DNA from: Microvirga antarctica
GTDB lineage: Bacteria; Pseudomonadota; Alphaproteobacteria; Rhizobiales; Beijerinckiaceae
Assembly (NCBI RefSeq): GCF_017921815.1
Contig: NZ_JAGEMM010000001.1
Location: 62,001-126,000, forward strand
Direction of reading: 5' to 3'
DNA length: 64,000 nucleotides
Within the stretch, counting starts at the first letter, position 1. Every line of letters starts with the position of its first letter. The notes beneath the pieces were generated by a model. The model did not search any database and was not told the DNA's origin. It saw only the letters and a program-made list of their open reading frames with translations. Shown one piece after another: positions 7,403-16,546 of the stretch. Made by a program: the position numbers and the translations under genes.

Positions 7403-8173
7403 GTGAAAATTGCCACCTTCAATGTTAACGGCGTAAACGGACGCCTTCCCGTGTTGCTCCGTTGGCTGGAGGAGACTCGTCCAGACGTCGTCTGTCTCCA
7501 AGAGCTGAAGGCGCCACAAGAGAAGTTCCCTCGTAAAGAGATTGAGGCTGCTGGCTATGGGGCCGTATGGCACGGTCAGAAGAGCTGGAACGGTGTGGCT
7601 ATCCTCGCGAGGGGAGCGGAACCGGTAGAGACCCGGCGTGGTCTCCCCGGTGATCCCGACGACACCCATAGCCGATACATCGAGGCCGCTGTGAGCGGAG
7701 TTCTCGTTGGCTGCCTTTACCTCCCTAACGGCAATCCTGCGCCGGGACCCAAATTTGACTTCAAACTGCGCTGGTTTGAGCGACTGTCGCGCTATGCGGC
7801 GGACCTATGCGCACTTGATGTCCCGGTCATTCTGGCCGGGGACTACAATGTCATGCCCACAGACCTGGATGTTTACAAACCGGAGCGATGGCGAGACGAC
7901 GCCCTGTTTAGGCCGGAGGTGAAAGCTGCCTATCAAAAGCTCGTGGCGCAGGGGTGGACAGATGCTCTTCGCCATCTGCATCCGGAGGAGAGAATCTACA
8001 CCTTCTGGAAATATTTCCGGAATGCTTTCGCTAGGGACGCCGGACTCCGGATTGACCACATTCTCCTCAATCCGTTCATTGCCAACCGCCTACGAGGCGC
8101 TGGTGTTGATCGGCATGTGCGTGGCTGGGAAAACGCTAGTGACCATGCGCCAACATTCATCGAGATAGCTTGA
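7403..8173 (+). CDS. xthA: exodeoxyribonuclease III family AP endonuclease
   Basis: A 256-residue member of the exonuclease III / EEP superfamily. It shows the complete motif set: FNVNGVNGR, LQELK with the metal-binding glutamate, SWNGVAIL, the GDYNV Asp-Asn pair, LRIDHILL and the terminal SDHAP. It should cleave 5' of abasic sites and remove 3' blocking groups during base excision repair. The start is GTG 7403. It is probably one of several paralogues, since the group often has two or more. Confidence 0.9.
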   Translation: MKIATFNVNGVNGRLPVLLRWLEETRPDVVCLQELKAPQEKFPRKEIEAAGYGAVWHGQKSWNGVAILARGAEPVETRRGLPGDPDDTHSRYIEAAVSGVLVGCLYLPNGNPAPGPKFDFKLRWFERLSRYAADLCALDVPVILAGDYNVMPTDLDVYKPERWRDDALFRPEVKAAYQKLVAQGWTDALRHLHPEERIYTFWKYFRNAFARDAGLRIDHILLNPFIANRLRGAGVDRHVRGWENASDHAPTFIEIA

Positions 8174-8232
8174 TCGTGCTTCGGGGGTAACTCCCCGGCA
8201 ATCCATCGCGCACTAGGGAGCGATACGGACCG

Positions 8233-8616
8233 ATGAGTGACAATTCGGCGACCCGCGACGTCGCGAGATATCCGACTACTCCGGACGGCCGCTATTTCGT
8301 GGTGAAAGAACGCCTTTGGCGTCTGAGCAATCCGAGACTTCATCCGAGTGACAGAGAAAGCTACGTTGGGGCTTTGATGGCGGCTCGTAGAGCGGTTGGA
8401 GCCGCCAGGCGTAAAGTTGATACTGAGGCCGAACTTCTGGCTCGGGTCGCAGTCGATCGCGCAAAACGCAATCTTGGGGAGCGGGGGCCTGTCTGGTGGT
8501 CCGACGGAGCTCAAGATTGGAACCGTTATCTCATCAAAAACACGCCATACCAGAAATGGTATGAGGCTCTACAAGCGGAGCAGGTAGAAAAGCGTGACGG
8601 CAATCGCGATGCCTAG
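8233..8616 (+). CDS. conserved hypothetical protein
   Basis: A 127-residue protein with a recognisable conserved opening (YPTTPDGRYFVVKERLWRLS), a central helix MAARRAVGAARRKV and a C-terminal GPVWWSDGAQDWNRYLIKNTPY block. It recurs in many alphaproteobacteria, often beside DNA repair genes, but no activity is assigned. The tryptophan-rich C-terminus is the most constrained part. Its last 48 bases overlap a small convergent gene. Confidence 0.7.
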   Translation: MSDNSATRDVARYPTTPDGRYFVVKERLWRLSNPRLHPSDRESYVGALMAARRAVGAARRKVDTEAELLARVAVDRAKRNLGERGPVWWSDGAQDWNRYLIKNTPYQKWYEALQAEQVEKRDGNRDA

Positions 8617-8655
8617 CAGGAGCCACGGCATCCAGGGTGGGAAAGCCTGGTTCAT
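8569..8655 (-). CDS. very small one-helix membrane protein
   Basis: A 28-residue frame: MNQAFPPWMPW, then a strong hydrophobic helix LLLGIAIAVTLFYLL closed by R-L. GGAAG lies 7-8 bases before the ATG, which supports translation from 8655. A longer frame from 8757 exists but has no better signal. Small proteins of this kind are often missed. It overlaps the 3' end of the convergent gene by 48 bases. Confidence 0.4.
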   Translation of the reverse strand: MNQAFPPWMPWLLLGIAIAVTLFYLLRL

Positions 8656-8823
8656 ATAATTTCTTCCGGTGTTTTCGATCACCTGTGAAGAGGACACGGT
8701 AGACCCGTGTGCGGCCGATCCCAAGGCGCTTTCGTTACCCTCGAGGAGCCGCTGCACTTCACCGAGCGTTCGGCTCGCCGATCGTAGGTGACAAGACAGC
8801 GACGTAGGGCGAGCTTTGGGGAA

Positions 8824-9756
8824 TCAAATTTTGGAGGGGCTATGAGTTGGGTTCCGCATAAAAACCCTCGGGCCAGCAGTATAGGCCAAGGGGGTCGTCC
8901 CCGTAGCCCTTTGGAAGGCCCGCGTAAAATTCGATTGTGAGGAAAAGCAGCAGGCTAGCGCAATCTCGGCGATGGACATGGATCTCAGAGCAAGCAGCGT
9001 TTTCGCACGCTCCAACCGCATCCGACTGAGATATCGGTGAGGCGGCATCCCCATTGCTGCCGAAAAGACCCGACTGAAGTGAAACGGGCTCAGATTGGCG
9101 ACCCCTGCGAGACTATCAAGACTGACATCCGTCTCAAGATGGGCCGCCATGTAGTCGAGAACGCGTCTGAGCCGTCTCTCCTCCAGTAGGAGGCGATCAC
9201 TGCGTCGGGTCGCACGCCCCGTATGGCTGGAATGGCTATCGACCAGCCATTCGGTCAGTGCAAGGGTGAGCGTATCCAGAAGCATTGTGCCCGCTGAACT
9301 CGGGGCTCGGAGTTCTCGCAGCAAGTCGATGCCCATACGTCGAACCTGCTCGTCGTAGATGCCACCGAGGTAGCGCACGGCGTCTGGTCGGGATGCCGCC
9401 CCGCCACGGACCTCAGAGAGTTGCGCAAACCGCTCGGGAGGCATGTAGATGTGGAGCACGTCGTGCCAGGCCGAAATGTCGATGTCCTCTTCCAGCACGC
9501 CGACCGGGCAAAGCCAGATCGTTCCGGGCTCGACACGCGTGTGTTGGCGCAAGCGATCGCCTGTGCGGCTGACGACGCAGTCCGCGTGGCACCCTGTGGC
9601 GATGCCGATTTCCATATGCTGCGGCTGAAAGGTGGGCAGCAGGCCCTTCGGGTGCCGTCGGTGCTCTGCAGCGATCCCGCGCCAGCCCAAACCGGCCGAA
9701 GACGCCAAGAGATCCTCGGCGCCATACTTGATGCGGCCATGCTCTTGAAGTTCCAA
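8824..9756 (-). CDS. AraC family transcriptional regulator
   Basis: A 310-residue regulator. The C-terminal 100 residues hold the double HTH, with SLAGVANLSPFHFSRVFSAA in the first and ALACCFSSQSNFTRAFQRAT plus the PLAY end in the second. The N-terminal 190 residues are a sensor/cupin-type region. It is divergent from the catalase operon at 9876, with a 119-base shared promoter region, and is the likely regulator of that operon. Confidence 0.85.
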   Translation of the reverse strand: MELQEHGRIKYGAEDLLASSAGLGWRGIAAEHRRHPKGLLPTFQPQHMEIGIATGCHADCVVSRTGDRLRQHTRVEPGTIWLCPVGVLEEDIDISAWHDVLHIYMPPERFAQLSEVRGGAASRPDAVRYLGGIYDEQVRRMGIDLLRELRAPSSAGTMLLDTLTLALTEWLVDSHSSHTGRATRRSDRLLLEERRLRRVLDYMAAHLETDVSLDSLAGVANLSPFHFSRVFSAAMGMPPHRYLSRMRLERAKTLLALRSMSIAEIALACCFSSQSNFTRAFQRATGTTPLAYTAGPRVFMRNPTHSPSKI

Positions 9757-9875
9757 GGTCGTCGGCTCCTCGGCAGATCGGCATCATATCAAGGTCTCAG
9801 GCAAAACAGCAATTCGGGAATAGACGCGGTTTTGAGGTCGGCCGATGATCGAACCATGGCAGGGGAGAACAAGTG

Positions 9876-10859
9876 ATGCGAAAGCGCGCCTTGTTGGTGG
9901 CACTGGCACTGGTCTCTTCGCCGCTAGGGAACCAAGCCATGGCCGATGAAGTGCAGTCAAAGCGACTTCCCGCGCAGCTGGTGGAGGATTTTCACGGGGC
10001 ATTTGGCGAACATCACGCGCGCGCTGTGCATACCAAGGGAGCGATTTTCGGGGGTCGCTTCGAGCCCAGTCCCGAGGCGTCGACCCTGTCCCAAGCCCTT
10101 CTCTTCACCCAAGCCGTACCGGTGATAGTGCGCTTTTCCGACTTTACCGGCCTCCCGGACATTCCTGACACCAGTGGCAGTGCCAACCCGCGCGGGTTCG
10201 CCGTCAAGTTCTTGATGCCCGATGGATCAAGTCTGGACGTCGTCAACCACAGTTTCAACGGCTTTCCGGTCGCCACCTCGGCCGAGTTTAGCCTGCTGCT
10301 GCAGGCCTTGGGCCACAGCCCCGCAGGGTCTCCTGCGCCTACGCCGTTCGATAGCTTTCTCGCCTCCCATCCCGCCGCGAGAACGTTCTTCACCACCCAG
10401 AAACCGCCGCCCGAGAGCTTTGCGACCACGGCCTATTTTGGCGTGAATGCGTTCTTCTTCATCGATGGGGAAGGCCATAGCCGGCCAGTCCGCTATCGGT
10501 TCATGCCGGACGCTGGAGAGAGTTACCTTGACGAGGCGGCGCTTATCGGAAAACCACAGAACTATCTCTTCGATGAGATACCCGCCCGAGTGGCGAAAGC
10601 ACCGGTGCGCTTCACGTGGCTTGCGCAACTCGGTGAGCCCGGTGACAGGGTCGATGATCCATCGCTCGCATGGCCGGACAGCCGGCGACTGGTGCAGCTC
10701 GGCGTGATCGCCATCGACAAAGAAGGGTCCAACACTGAAGCATCTGATCGCAGCCTGGTTTTTCTCCCCGGCACCCTGCCGCCTGGGATTGCGATCGCCG
10801 ACCCGATGCTCACCATTCGCAATGCGGCCTACCCGGTTTCGTTTCATGAACGTCAGTAG
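9876..10859 (+). CDS. catalase-family peroxidase, periplasmic (SrpA-like)
   Basis: A 327-residue haem protein of the small catalase-related family. A signal peptide (about residues 1-24, ending at AMA) directs it to the periplasm. Catalase-core motifs are present: HTKGAIFGG with the distal histidine, VIVRFSDFTGLPDIPDTSG, NPRGFAVKF and the proximal side YRFMPDAGESYL. Members lack the C-terminal domains of full catalases and act as peroxidases with organic donors. ATG 9876 follows GGGGAG. It is first in a three-gene operon. Confidence 0.85.
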   Translation: MRKRALLVALALVSSPLGNQAMADEVQSKRLPAQLVEDFHGAFGEHHARAVHTKGAIFGGRFEPSPEASTLSQALLFTQAVPVIVRFSDFTGLPDIPDTSGSANPRGFAVKFLMPDGSSLDVVNHSFNGFPVATSAEFSLLLQALGHSPAGSPAPTPFDSFLASHPAARTFFTTQKPPPESFATTAYFGVNAFFFIDGEGHSRPVRYRFMPDAGESYLDEAALIGKPQNYLFDEIPARVAKAPVRFTWLAQLGEPGDRVDDPSLAWPDSRRLVQLGVIAIDKEGSNTEASDRSLVFLPGTLPPGIAIADPMLTIRNAAYPVSFHERQ

Positions 10860-11244
10860 GGTCATCGCGCTTTTTGTGATCGTGCCTGGGATGGGATTTG
10901 CGGCGCCGGCCGAGGAGACAATCGCGCCGCTGGTTCAGCAGTCGCTTCCGGGCATCCCCGGCAAGCAATTCACGGCGGTCGTCGTGACCTTCTCACCTGG
11001 AGCCCGGGCCGTGCCCCACAGGCACGGCACCGCATTCCTGTATGCGTATGTGCTGGAGGGTAGCGTGCGAAGCCAGCTGGACGGACAACCGATGCGGACT
11101 TACCAAGCTGGTGAAGGCTGGACGGAATTTCCAGGCGCCCGCCATCTCATCACGCAGAATACGAGCACCTCGGTGCCTGCCCGCCTCCTCGTCACCTTCG
11201 TTTCAGACGATCGGGCGCCTTTGAAAACGCCGGAATCGCCATGA
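10846..11244 (+). CDS. secreted cupin-domain protein
   Basis: A 132-residue protein starting inside the end of the catalase gene (14-base overlap, so translationally coupled). It has an N-terminal signal peptide ending near GFAAPA and one cupin barrel: VPHRHGTAFLYAYVLEG carries the metal-binding histidines of motif 1 and GEGWTEFPGARH gives motif 2. It should bind a metal in the periplasm. Its substrate is unknown, and peroxide or aldehyde chemistry is inferred from its neighbours. Confidence 0.8.
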   Translation: MNVSRVIALFVIVPGMGFAAPAEETIAPLVQQSLPGIPGKQFTAVVVTFSPGARAVPHRHGTAFLYAYVLEGSVRSQLDGQPMRTYQAGEGWTEFPGARHLITQNTSTSVPARLLVTFVSDDRAPLKTPESP

Positions 11245-11687
11245 CACTTCGCCTCGATTATCAGGCTCTTACCGCCGGTGGCATGAAGGCGTTGGGCGCG
11301 GTGTATGCCTATGTCAGCGGCTGCGGGTTGCCGAGAGACCTCGTGGATCTGATTTATCTTCGCGTGTCGCAGATTAATGGATGTTCCTATTGCGTCGACA
11401 GCCACAGCCAGGATCTGCTCCGGGCTGGCACCCCACCACGAAAGCTGATGCTGCTGTCGGTTTGGCGAGAAACCAGTAGCCAATTTTCCGATCGCGAACG
11501 CTCAGCATTGGCGTGGGCAGAGGCTGTGACGCAATTGGGGGATGGGCATGTCTCTGATGACACGTTTGCCCTCGTCCGGGCCCAATTCTCCGAAAAGGAA
11601 GTCGCCGACCTCACGGTCGCAATCAGCCTCATCAATAGTTACAATCGTATTGCCATAAGCTTCCGCCGCGGGCCTCCGTGCGAATAA
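11241..11687 (+). CDS. carboxymuconolactone decarboxylase / AhpD-like protein
   Basis: A 148-residue alpha-helical protein of the CMD family. The motif NGCSYCVDSHSQDLL holds the CxxC redox pair and the nearby histidine that AhpD-type proteins use as a peroxidase relay. SDRERSALAWAEAVTQL follows. The ATG overlaps the cupin stop by 4 bases. Together with the catalase-type peroxidase and cupin this makes an oxidative-stress operon next to an AraC regulator. Confidence 0.85.
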   Translation: MTLRLDYQALTAGGMKALGAVYAYVSGCGLPRDLVDLIYLRVSQINGCSYCVDSHSQDLLRAGTPPRKLMLLSVWRETSSQFSDRERSALAWAEAVTQLGDGHVSDDTFALVRAQFSEKEVADLTVAISLINSYNRIAISFRRGPPCE

Positions 11688-11838
11688 AAACTTCAGTATG
11701 AGTCACCCTCACGAGCCTTTCGCTCCGGTTTTTCCCGGCTGTCGCCAGTTGTCCGTGCCGGCTGCCCACCTGATGCAGGAGGCTCCGGCGGTTCGACAGT
11801 CAATGGTATCGAATGACGAAGTTAATGGCGGCCCCTAG

Positions 11839-12668
11839 GGTCAGGACTCATTGATCAGAGCCAGAAGATGACGGCTGCAGCGATGCAGATGGCCGAGAAG
11901 AAGGTGTGAGCACAGCGGTCGTAGCGTGTTGCGATGCGCCGCCGGTCCTTGAGCCTGGCGAAGAGGTTCTCGACTTTGTGGCGTTGGCGGTAGAGCATCT
12001 TGTCGTAGGGAGAAGGAATTCTCCGGCTTCGGCTTGATGGAATGCAGGGCTCAATCCCTTTGGCGACCAAGGCTTCACGGAACCAGGCGCTGTCGTATCC
12101 TCGGTCGGCGATGAGCGTTTTGGCGGATGGCAAGGCATCGAACACGAGGCTTGCGCCCTTGTGGTCGCTCATCTGGCCTTCCGAGAGAAGCATGAGGATC
12201 GGGCGGCCCGCATCATCGCAGACCGTGTGAAGCTTGGAGTTCAGGCCGCCTTTGGTGCGCCCGATGCGACGGGGAAAAGCCCCTTTTTGAGCAGGCTTGC
12301 GGCCGTGCGATGCGCCTTCAGATGCGTGGCGTCGATCATGATCCGCTCAGGCTTCGGTCCTTCGCCGGCAAGGCCTGCGAAAATACGGTCGAAGACGCCG
12401 AGTCGGCTCCAACGGATGAAGCGGTTGTAGAGCGTCTTGGGCGGTCCATACTCCTTCGGTGCGTCCTTCCACTGCAGGCCGTTGCGGATCACGTACACGA
12501 TCCCGCTCACCACCCGACGGTCGTCCACACGAGGCACCCCATGAGGCAGCGGAAAATACGGCGAGATCCGCGCCATCTGACGCTGACTCAGCAAAAACAA
12601 ATCACCCACCACGATGTCCTCCCCAACACCGTGAATCACAAATCAATCCGAATTAATAGGTCCTGAGC
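11839..12668 (-). mobile_element. IS5-family insertion sequence (IS427-type), complete
   Basis: About 830 bp. The ends are imperfect inverted repeats: GGTCAGGAC then TCATTGAT on the left, and GCTCAGGAC then CTATTAAT reading inward from the right. CTAG flanks both sides (11835-11838 and 12669-12672), a likely target duplication; a shorter TA duplication with ends shifted by one base is also possible. It carries one transposase in two overlapping frames. Confidence 0.85.
11855..12639 (-). CDS. IS5-family transposase, two frames joined by frameshift
   Basis: OrfA (12639-12241) contains the HTH region and the first catalytic aspartate in MIDATHLKAHRTA. The second frame, ending at 11855, contains the second aspartate in LIADRGYDS and the glutamate region KVENLFARLKDRRR. 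The frames meet around C-AAA-AAG (12288-12283), and a -1 shift there would give the fused DDE transposase, as is normal in the IS427 group. No other disruption is visible, so the element looks potentially active. Confidence 0.85.
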
Positions 12669-13081
12669 CTAGGGCAGCAAGCTGAGTGGTCAGATGCTGG
12701 CCCGTCGACGACACACGTTCATACCCAGACAAGGTAATTTGAAGCTCCTAAATGTCTCAATATTATATAGACCCTAACTTTATTCTGCCTCACTTATTTG
12801 AAGCCTAACCTATGGGGACAAAGAATACGTCTCACTGCATTGTCTCGCTGCGGAATAATCATAAAGGACAAAGCAATCTCCCGTCCTTGGTCGCGGGCTC
12901 TACACTCGCAGACGCGACGGACTTTAAAATTCCTTCGGATGGGGGTGTGTATAAGCTTGTTGGGGTCCCGGCGCTGATGTTGCCATGATGCCCTCTCAGT
13001 GTAGGGTTGCGCGAGGTTGGCTTGGCCGGTGGCGGCGCTGCTGAGAGGCGGGAACGGGCATCTCAGGGAAAGAAGGATCGT
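12669..13081. other. intergenic between IS and efflux genes
   Basis: AT-rich stretch at 12740-12860 without a supported gene. A frame from 13007 reaching into the next gene has no ribosome-binding site. The promoter of the HlyD pair probably lies here. Confidence 0.4.
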
Positions 13082-13531
13082 ATGGCCGCGTTGCTAAACT
13101 CTGCCGCACCCGATCATCTACCGGCGTTCATCACTGCACCCGGTGAGACGGATGTCCTCATGGTAGTGGTGGCCATCTTCCTGACCCTTGCCGTGCTTGG
13201 GTTCGGTTTGCTCTTCCTCCGGCTGCACACCATGCCCGAGCGCATGGCGCACAAGGCCAAGAAGATCCAGTTCGAGATCGTGGCGGTCCTGGGCCTGCTC
13301 GCCCTCTTCACACACGTGCATCTCTTCTGGGTGATCGGCCTGCTGCTCGCGGTGATCGACATCCCAGATTTCGGGGGCGTGCTTGGCCGGATGGCGGGAT
13401 CGCTAGAGAAAATTGCCGGTATTGCCCCGGGAAAGGGCGCCGCAGGCGTGCCGGATGACGACAACGTTGATACCAGCGAGCCCGATGAACGCCCGCAACC
13501 AACGCGGCTCCGTGCGGCTACGGGGAGCTAG
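13082..13531 (+). CDS. inner-membrane protein partner of HlyD
   Basis: A 149-residue protein with two closely spaced transmembrane helices (about residues 22-46 and 63-93), a conserved-looking RLHTMPERMAHKAKKIQFE segment between them and a charged cytoplasmic tail. GAAGGA precedes ATG 13082. It lies 3 bases before an HlyD adaptor. Such small membrane proteins accompany EmrA/YibH-like adaptors in proteobacteria. A specific transport role is inferred only from this pairing. Confidence 0.65.
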   Translation: MAALLNSAAPDHLPAFITAPGETDVLMVVVAIFLTLAVLGFGLLFLRLHTMPERMAHKAKKIQFEIVAVLGLLALFTHVHLFWVIGLLLAVIDIPDFGGVLGRMAGSLEKIAGIAPGKGAAGVPDDDNVDTSEPDERPQPTRLRAATGS

Positions 13532-13534
13532 GTC

Positions 13535-14767
13535 ATGCTTGAACTTCTGCTCTGCTCCCTGCTGACGATCGTCCCGGATTACCTGTTCCGACGCTACGCC
13601 GAGGGCAAGCGTCTTGGCAAAGAGATCACCCTCTATTCAGTCTGGTTCGAGCTCAGGTGGGGAATCACCGCCTGTCTGATGCTGACCATCGGGCTGATCA
13701 CCGTCATCTTCTACAACCACCCCTCCACCACTAACGCCACCCTGTTCTACAGGACCGTGCCGATCATTCCGGAAACCAACGGACGCGTGGCAGAGGTGCA
13801 TGTGGGCTTCAGCGCGCAGGTTAAACAAGGCGCGCCGATCTTCAGACTGGACAGCTCGACACAGCAGGCGGCCGCGGAGGCTGCTCGCCGCAAAATCGCC
13901 GAGACCGACGCCGCCATGGTGGCCGCCCGGGCCGATGTGGCTGCGGCCGAGGGCAAAATCCAGGAGGCCAATAGCGCATATCAGCAAGCCCTCGACGAAT
14001 TGCAGACGAAGCAACAGCTCAACCGCAACAACTCCGCCATTGTGCCGGCGCGCGAGATCGAGCGACTCCAGAACGTCGTGGACGGTCGTCGCGGTGCAGT
14101 TGGGGCCGTCACCGCGGCCAGGGATTCCGCCGAGGCGCAGCTCACCACCCTCATTCCGGCTCAGAAGGCCAGCGCCCAGGCCGCCCTGGCCCAGGTCGAG
14201 GTGGACCTGGCCAAAACCATCGTCCGCGCTGGCGTCGACGGGCGTGTTGAGCAATTCACGCTGAAAGTTGGTGATATCGTCAATCCGTTTATGCGTCCGG
14301 GAGGGATCCTGATTCCTGAGGGTGCTGGGCGGGGCACTATTCAAGCAGGGTTCGGGCAGATCGAGGCACAGGTGATGAAAATCGGCATGCTCGCCGAGGT
14401 CACCTGCGTGTCAAAGCCCTGGACCGTCATCCCGATGGTAGTGACGGGCGTGCAGGATTTTATCGCCGCGGGGCAGTTCCGGGGCGGCGAGCAATTGATC
14501 GATGCTCAGCAGGTCGTGCGGCCGGGATCAATCCTGATCACTCTGGAACCTCTCTATGAAGGCGGACTCAAGGGGGTCACCCCCGGCAGTTCCTGCATCG
14601 CCAACGCTTATTCGAGTAACCACGACCTGATCGCCTCAGGGAAAGTCGGCACCCTCAAGAGCCTAGCCCTTCACGGGGTGGATGCCGTCGGGATTGTTCA
14701 TGCCGGGATCTTGCGGATGCAGGCGCTCATGCTGCCGATTCAGACACTCGTCTTCGGCGGCCACTGA
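13535..14767 (+). CDS. HlyD/EmrA-like membrane fusion protein
   Basis: A 410-residue periplasmic adaptor. It has an N-terminal transmembrane region (about residues 43-66), a beta/lipoyl half VPIIPETNGRVAEVHVGFSA with VKQGAPIFRLD, a long coiled coil (about 105-230) rich in A/E/Q, and the second half-motif TIVRAGVDGRVEQFTLKVGD. Such adaptors link an inner-membrane pump to an outer-membrane channel. No transporter or TolC gene lies next to it, so it would use a distant partner. Confidence 0.8.
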   Translation: MLELLLCSLLTIVPDYLFRRYAEGKRLGKEITLYSVWFELRWGITACLMLTIGLITVIFYNHPSTTNATLFYRTVPIIPETNGRVAEVHVGFSAQVKQGAPIFRLDSSTQQAAAEAARRKIAETDAAMVAARADVAAAEGKIQEANSAYQQALDELQTKQQLNRNNSAIVPAREIERLQNVVDGRRGAVGAVTAARDSAEAQLTTLIPAQKASAQAALAQVEVDLAKTIVRAGVDGRVEQFTLKVGDIVNPFMRPGGILIPEGAGRGTIQAGFGQIEAQVMKIGMLAEVTCVSKPWTVIPMVVTGVQDFIAAGQFRGGEQLIDAQQVVRPGSILITLEPLYEGGLKGVTPGSSCIANAYSSNHDLIASGKVGTLKSLALHGVDAVGIVHAGILRMQALMLPIQTLVFGGH

Positions 14768-15156
14768 CAGTCAGGTGTCGATGACGGGCCTTTACGCGTC
14801 GCCATGGAGATCAATCTATCAATTTGAGACTGACGGCTCGGTCTCCGGAGGGAACCCACAGTTTCCCCCGATGGCTTGCAGGATTGACAGGCCAAAATGC
14901 CCCGCTACTGAAACAGGCATCCCAACGTATGGATGTGACAGCGTGCACTGGCAACGTGGTCTGATCCCCCGCGTTCGCCACGTGGAAGGGTTGTAGCTAC
15001 GCTCCCAACCTGCTTTCTACGAAAGACAGGCAGCAGAGGATTAGGTCGGGGATTTACCGGCCTACCAAGGCAAAAATACCCGCTCCGCCCTGACGCAAAA
15101 GCTGGCGGTAGGCGTCGCGCCCACAAACGCGAAACGAACAGGCTGGAGAGTGAAAC
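14768..15156. other. intergenic
   Basis: No gene or strong structure is supported. The last 100 bases probably carry the promoter of the DUF4239-type gene. Confidence 0.4.
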
Positions 15157-15918
15157 GTGGATGCCATATTGGTCAGTCTTGTCGCATTTTGTTCGATTTT
15201 TGGAAGTGCGCTAGCGGGCGTGCAACTCGCCCGTCGGTTGCCGGAGCCACACCTCAGTACCGAAACCAGAACAGCAGTTTCCGTATCAATGGCTGTGGTA
15301 GGCACGATGGCGGCGCTTGTTCTCGGTCTCATGATCAACACCTCCAGCACGTCGTTCAACAGTCGCTCTGAAGCAGTCGAAAGCTTGGCCGTTGGCGTTC
15401 TGAAACTTAACCGCGCGCTGATCCGCTACGGTCCGGATGCCTCGTCCATTCGCGAGACCCTGCAAAAGTATACGAAAGCCAAAATAGACGAGCTGTCGCA
15501 TTCTACGCAAAGGAGTGACGTCGGCCTACCAACATTGCAGGTTTTAGAAACGATCAATGACCAGATCCTGGCCTTGGAACCGAGTGACGATCGTCAGCGA
15601 AACATCCAAGGCCGGGCTAGGGAGCTCGCCTATTCGATGGCGGACGCGCGATGGATTTTGGTCAGCAAATCAGTTTCGGCTGTACCCTTTGCGTTTCTCA
15701 CTCTCCTCATTCTGTGGCTGAGCTTCCTGTTCGCAAGCTTTGGGCTGTTTGCTCCAAGGAACGCGACTGTGATCGTCGCCCTCTTTTTGTGTGCATTCGC
15801 GATCTCAGGCGGAATTTTCATGATCTTGGAGCTAGGATCACCAGCGCGTGGCCTAATTCGACCCTCGGTAGCCCCGATGTACACCGCCTTATCTGAAATC
15901 ACGAAAACTACGGATTAG
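15157..15918 (+). CDS. DUF4239-type membrane protein (bestrophin-like)
   Basis: A 253-residue protein with two N-terminal transmembrane helices (about 4-22 and 46-66), a cytoplasmic central region with SFNSRSEAVESLAVGVLKL, and two C-terminal helices (about 175-200 and 205-228). This layout matches the DUF4239/bestrophin-like family, thought to be membrane channels or scaffolds of unknown substrate. The start is GTG 15157 after GGAGAG. It is transcribed alone. Confidence 0.7.
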   Translation: MDAILVSLVAFCSIFGSALAGVQLARRLPEPHLSTETRTAVSVSMAVVGTMAALVLGLMINTSSTSFNSRSEAVESLAVGVLKLNRALIRYGPDASSIRETLQKYTKAKIDELSHSTQRSDVGLPTLQVLETINDQILALEPSDDRQRNIQGRARELAYSMADARWILVSKSVSAVPFAFLTLLILWLSFLFASFGLFAPRNATVIVALFLCAFAISGGIFMILELGSPARGLIRPSVAPMYTALSEITKTTD

Positions 15919-15925
15919 AGCAGAG

Positions 15926-16171
15926 GCCAATGCGGCAGGCTCCGCGATCCCCATCTGGGTTGTAGGGGCTGCCGTGTGGGCCCTCGTCATGCTGATGATG
16001 ATCCTGGGTAATCCCCCCATGTCGCCCGCCCCAGGTGGCGGTCATGCTTTACAGCAGGGGGATTTCGTCTAGAGCCTCGTCATGATCGCCGCACCGCCGT
16101 TGTTGGCGTTGGTGGGGGGACTGATCTTTATGCGCGTGGGTCAATATGTGGTGCGAGATTTCCGCTCATGA
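15926..16171 (+). pseudogene. decayed small membrane protein gene
   Basis: One frame encodes two hydrophobic helices (IPIWVVGAAVWALVMLMM and LLALVGGLIFM) but has no start codon and an in-frame TAG at 16070-16072. Its stop overlaps the ATG of the recombinase fragment (ATGA), showing that the two were an operon. It is probably the relic of a mobile element. Confidence 0.55.
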
Positions 16172-16260
16172 CCAAGCTTCCCGTCGCCTATATCCGGGTC
16201 TCTACAGCCCGACAGGGTCGTCGTGAACGAAGCGGCAAGCGCGCCCGCACCAAGGGTTAA
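16168..16260 (+). pseudogene. serine recombinase, N-terminal fragment
   Basis: Thirty codons beginning MTKLPVAYIRVSTARQG, the universal start of resolvase/invertase-type serine recombinases including the catalytic serine, then a TAA. The rest of the gene is missing, so this is a truncated relic. Confidence 0.75.
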
Positions 16261-16546
16261 GGCCTGACGCCGGTTGAGCAGGCGAAGGTTGTATTATGTG
16301 CCTTGAACCCGTCCTTCCGCGAGCCAGAAGCTAGGAGCAAAGTTGCCACCACACAAACGATTCTAATCCTGGCCTGCCGCCGACGCTCGTCAATCATAGG
16401 AAGGGTATCGTCGTCCAGATCCGCGTACTGGTCGCGCTCGTGATATGGCATCCCACTGTCCTGCCGGGCCAGAGTAACTCAGCCCTTCCAAGACTCCGCG
16501 ATTAATGTAATAGTGTTGCGTATTCTGGCAAGACCCGTGGAGCGGC

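Noticed and set aside
8656..8757. longer start for the small membrane protein
   Set aside because: The extra 34 residues have no coding character, and the ribosome-binding site lies directly before the inner ATG at 8655.
15930..16260. active resolvase module
   Set aside because: The recombinase stops after 30 codons and the partner gene has an in-frame TAG, so it is a relic.
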